A stretch of DNA of 64,000 bases. Origin: Loripinus fragilis (Eukaryota > Mollusca > Bivalvia > Lucinida > Lucinidae). Below the pieces are notes generated by a model that was not told where the DNA came from, made no database searches, and saw only the letters and a program-made list of their open reading frames with translations. Both the position numbers and the translations under genes were made by a program. The stretch spans positions 33,462,690-33,526,689 of the forward strand of contig OZ026530.1 in assembly GCA_964019695.1 (NCBI GenBank), in the 5' to 3' direction. Below, one piece after another: positions 63,861-64,000 of the stretch. Numbering within the stretch: position 1 is the stretch's first letter; each line of letters begins with the position of its first letter.

Positions 63861-64000
63861 AAACACGTCTGTCTAGTCAGTCGTTCCACAGCTGAATGAT
63901 TATTTCAAATCTTTAACTCAACTTTCTCGTGGTTTCTTAACACGGCTACTTACCTATCGGAGCATAGCAAAACAAGGGAAAACAATTTTCGACTAATTCA
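63861..64000 (+). repeat. 140-bp direct repeat, copy 2, at the window edge
   Basis: Matches 58936-59076 with two or three differences and is cut off by the end of the window. If homology continues, the 94-bp repeat of 59100 should follow shortly after 64000. Confidence 0.95.

Noticed and set aside
58936..64000. Intact LTR retrotransposon between the 140-bp repeats
   Set aside because: No gag, protease, RT or integrase frame, no primer-binding site and no TG...CA ends at the repeat edges; only the direct repeat itself is supported.

Overview
This is eukaryotic, AT-rich, intron-containing animal DNA, almost certainly from a lophotrochozoan and most likely a bivalve mollusc. The evidence is repeat families I associate with molluscan genomes (the AGCTCACCTGAG-bounded repeat, the 'gaccagcctgcgca' SINE-like core, a Penelope-like element with long UTRs, a LINE ending in 'gttgatgcgtcgttaa'), together with spliced C2H2 zinc-finger coding exons. 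No species can be fixed from the sequence alone. Perhaps 5 kb is host coding sequence or host-gene structure; most of the rest is satellite DNA and layers of transposons.

Layout. 1-898: end of a homogenised satellite whose 371-bp unit is an A (178) + B (193) dimer. 2.5-5.5 kb: a decayed Penelope-like retroelement (RT on the minus strand) with an inverted copy of its own UTR at its 5' end. 5.5-22.4 kb: a large 205-bp satellite built from five related 41-bp submonomers, which has acted as a sink for insertions: two 5'-truncated Penelope-like 3' ends, an 835-bp TIR element, a TTAA/CCC-ended piggyBac-type MITE, and a 2.7-kb element with palindromic-array ends carrying a Ulp1/C48-protease-plus-PHD coding fragment. 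22.5-26.8 kb: SINE pieces, a TA-flanked 830-bp TIR element, a G-rich TIR element and a (CTAT)n tract. 26.8-33.3 kb: a degenerate, inverted version of the satellite seen at 1-898, interrupted by a foldback element (8-bp duplication) and a dead Tc1-like transposon. 33.6-34.5 kb: a TACTGC minisatellite. 34.5-46.5 kb: MITEs, a 165-bp tandem repeat split by a truncated LINE, foldbacks, and a second Penelope-like element with the same inverted-UTR layout.

46.9-51.5 kb holds the one well-supported host gene: a plus-strand C2H2 zinc-finger protein with a short exon (one finger), a 1.48-kb intron and a 2.7-kb last exon with about ten fingers. The intron phases match, and the long open frame starts about 33 codons inside the intron. 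51.5-58 kb is mostly MITEs and unassigned DNA. 58-64 kb has a 150-bp tandem repeat, a second copy of the TA-flanked TIR family, a 140-bp direct repeat that runs into the window edge, and several probable minus-strand exons of unrecognised genes, the best being a last exon with stop and AATAAA near 63.4-63.6 kb.

The most unusual content is (i) the 2.7-kb palindrome-ended Ulp1/PHD element, (ii) the 5 x 41-bp nested satellite and (iii) the repeated inverted-UTR architecture of the Penelope-like family. All calls come from reading the sequence; no alignment or database search was run.
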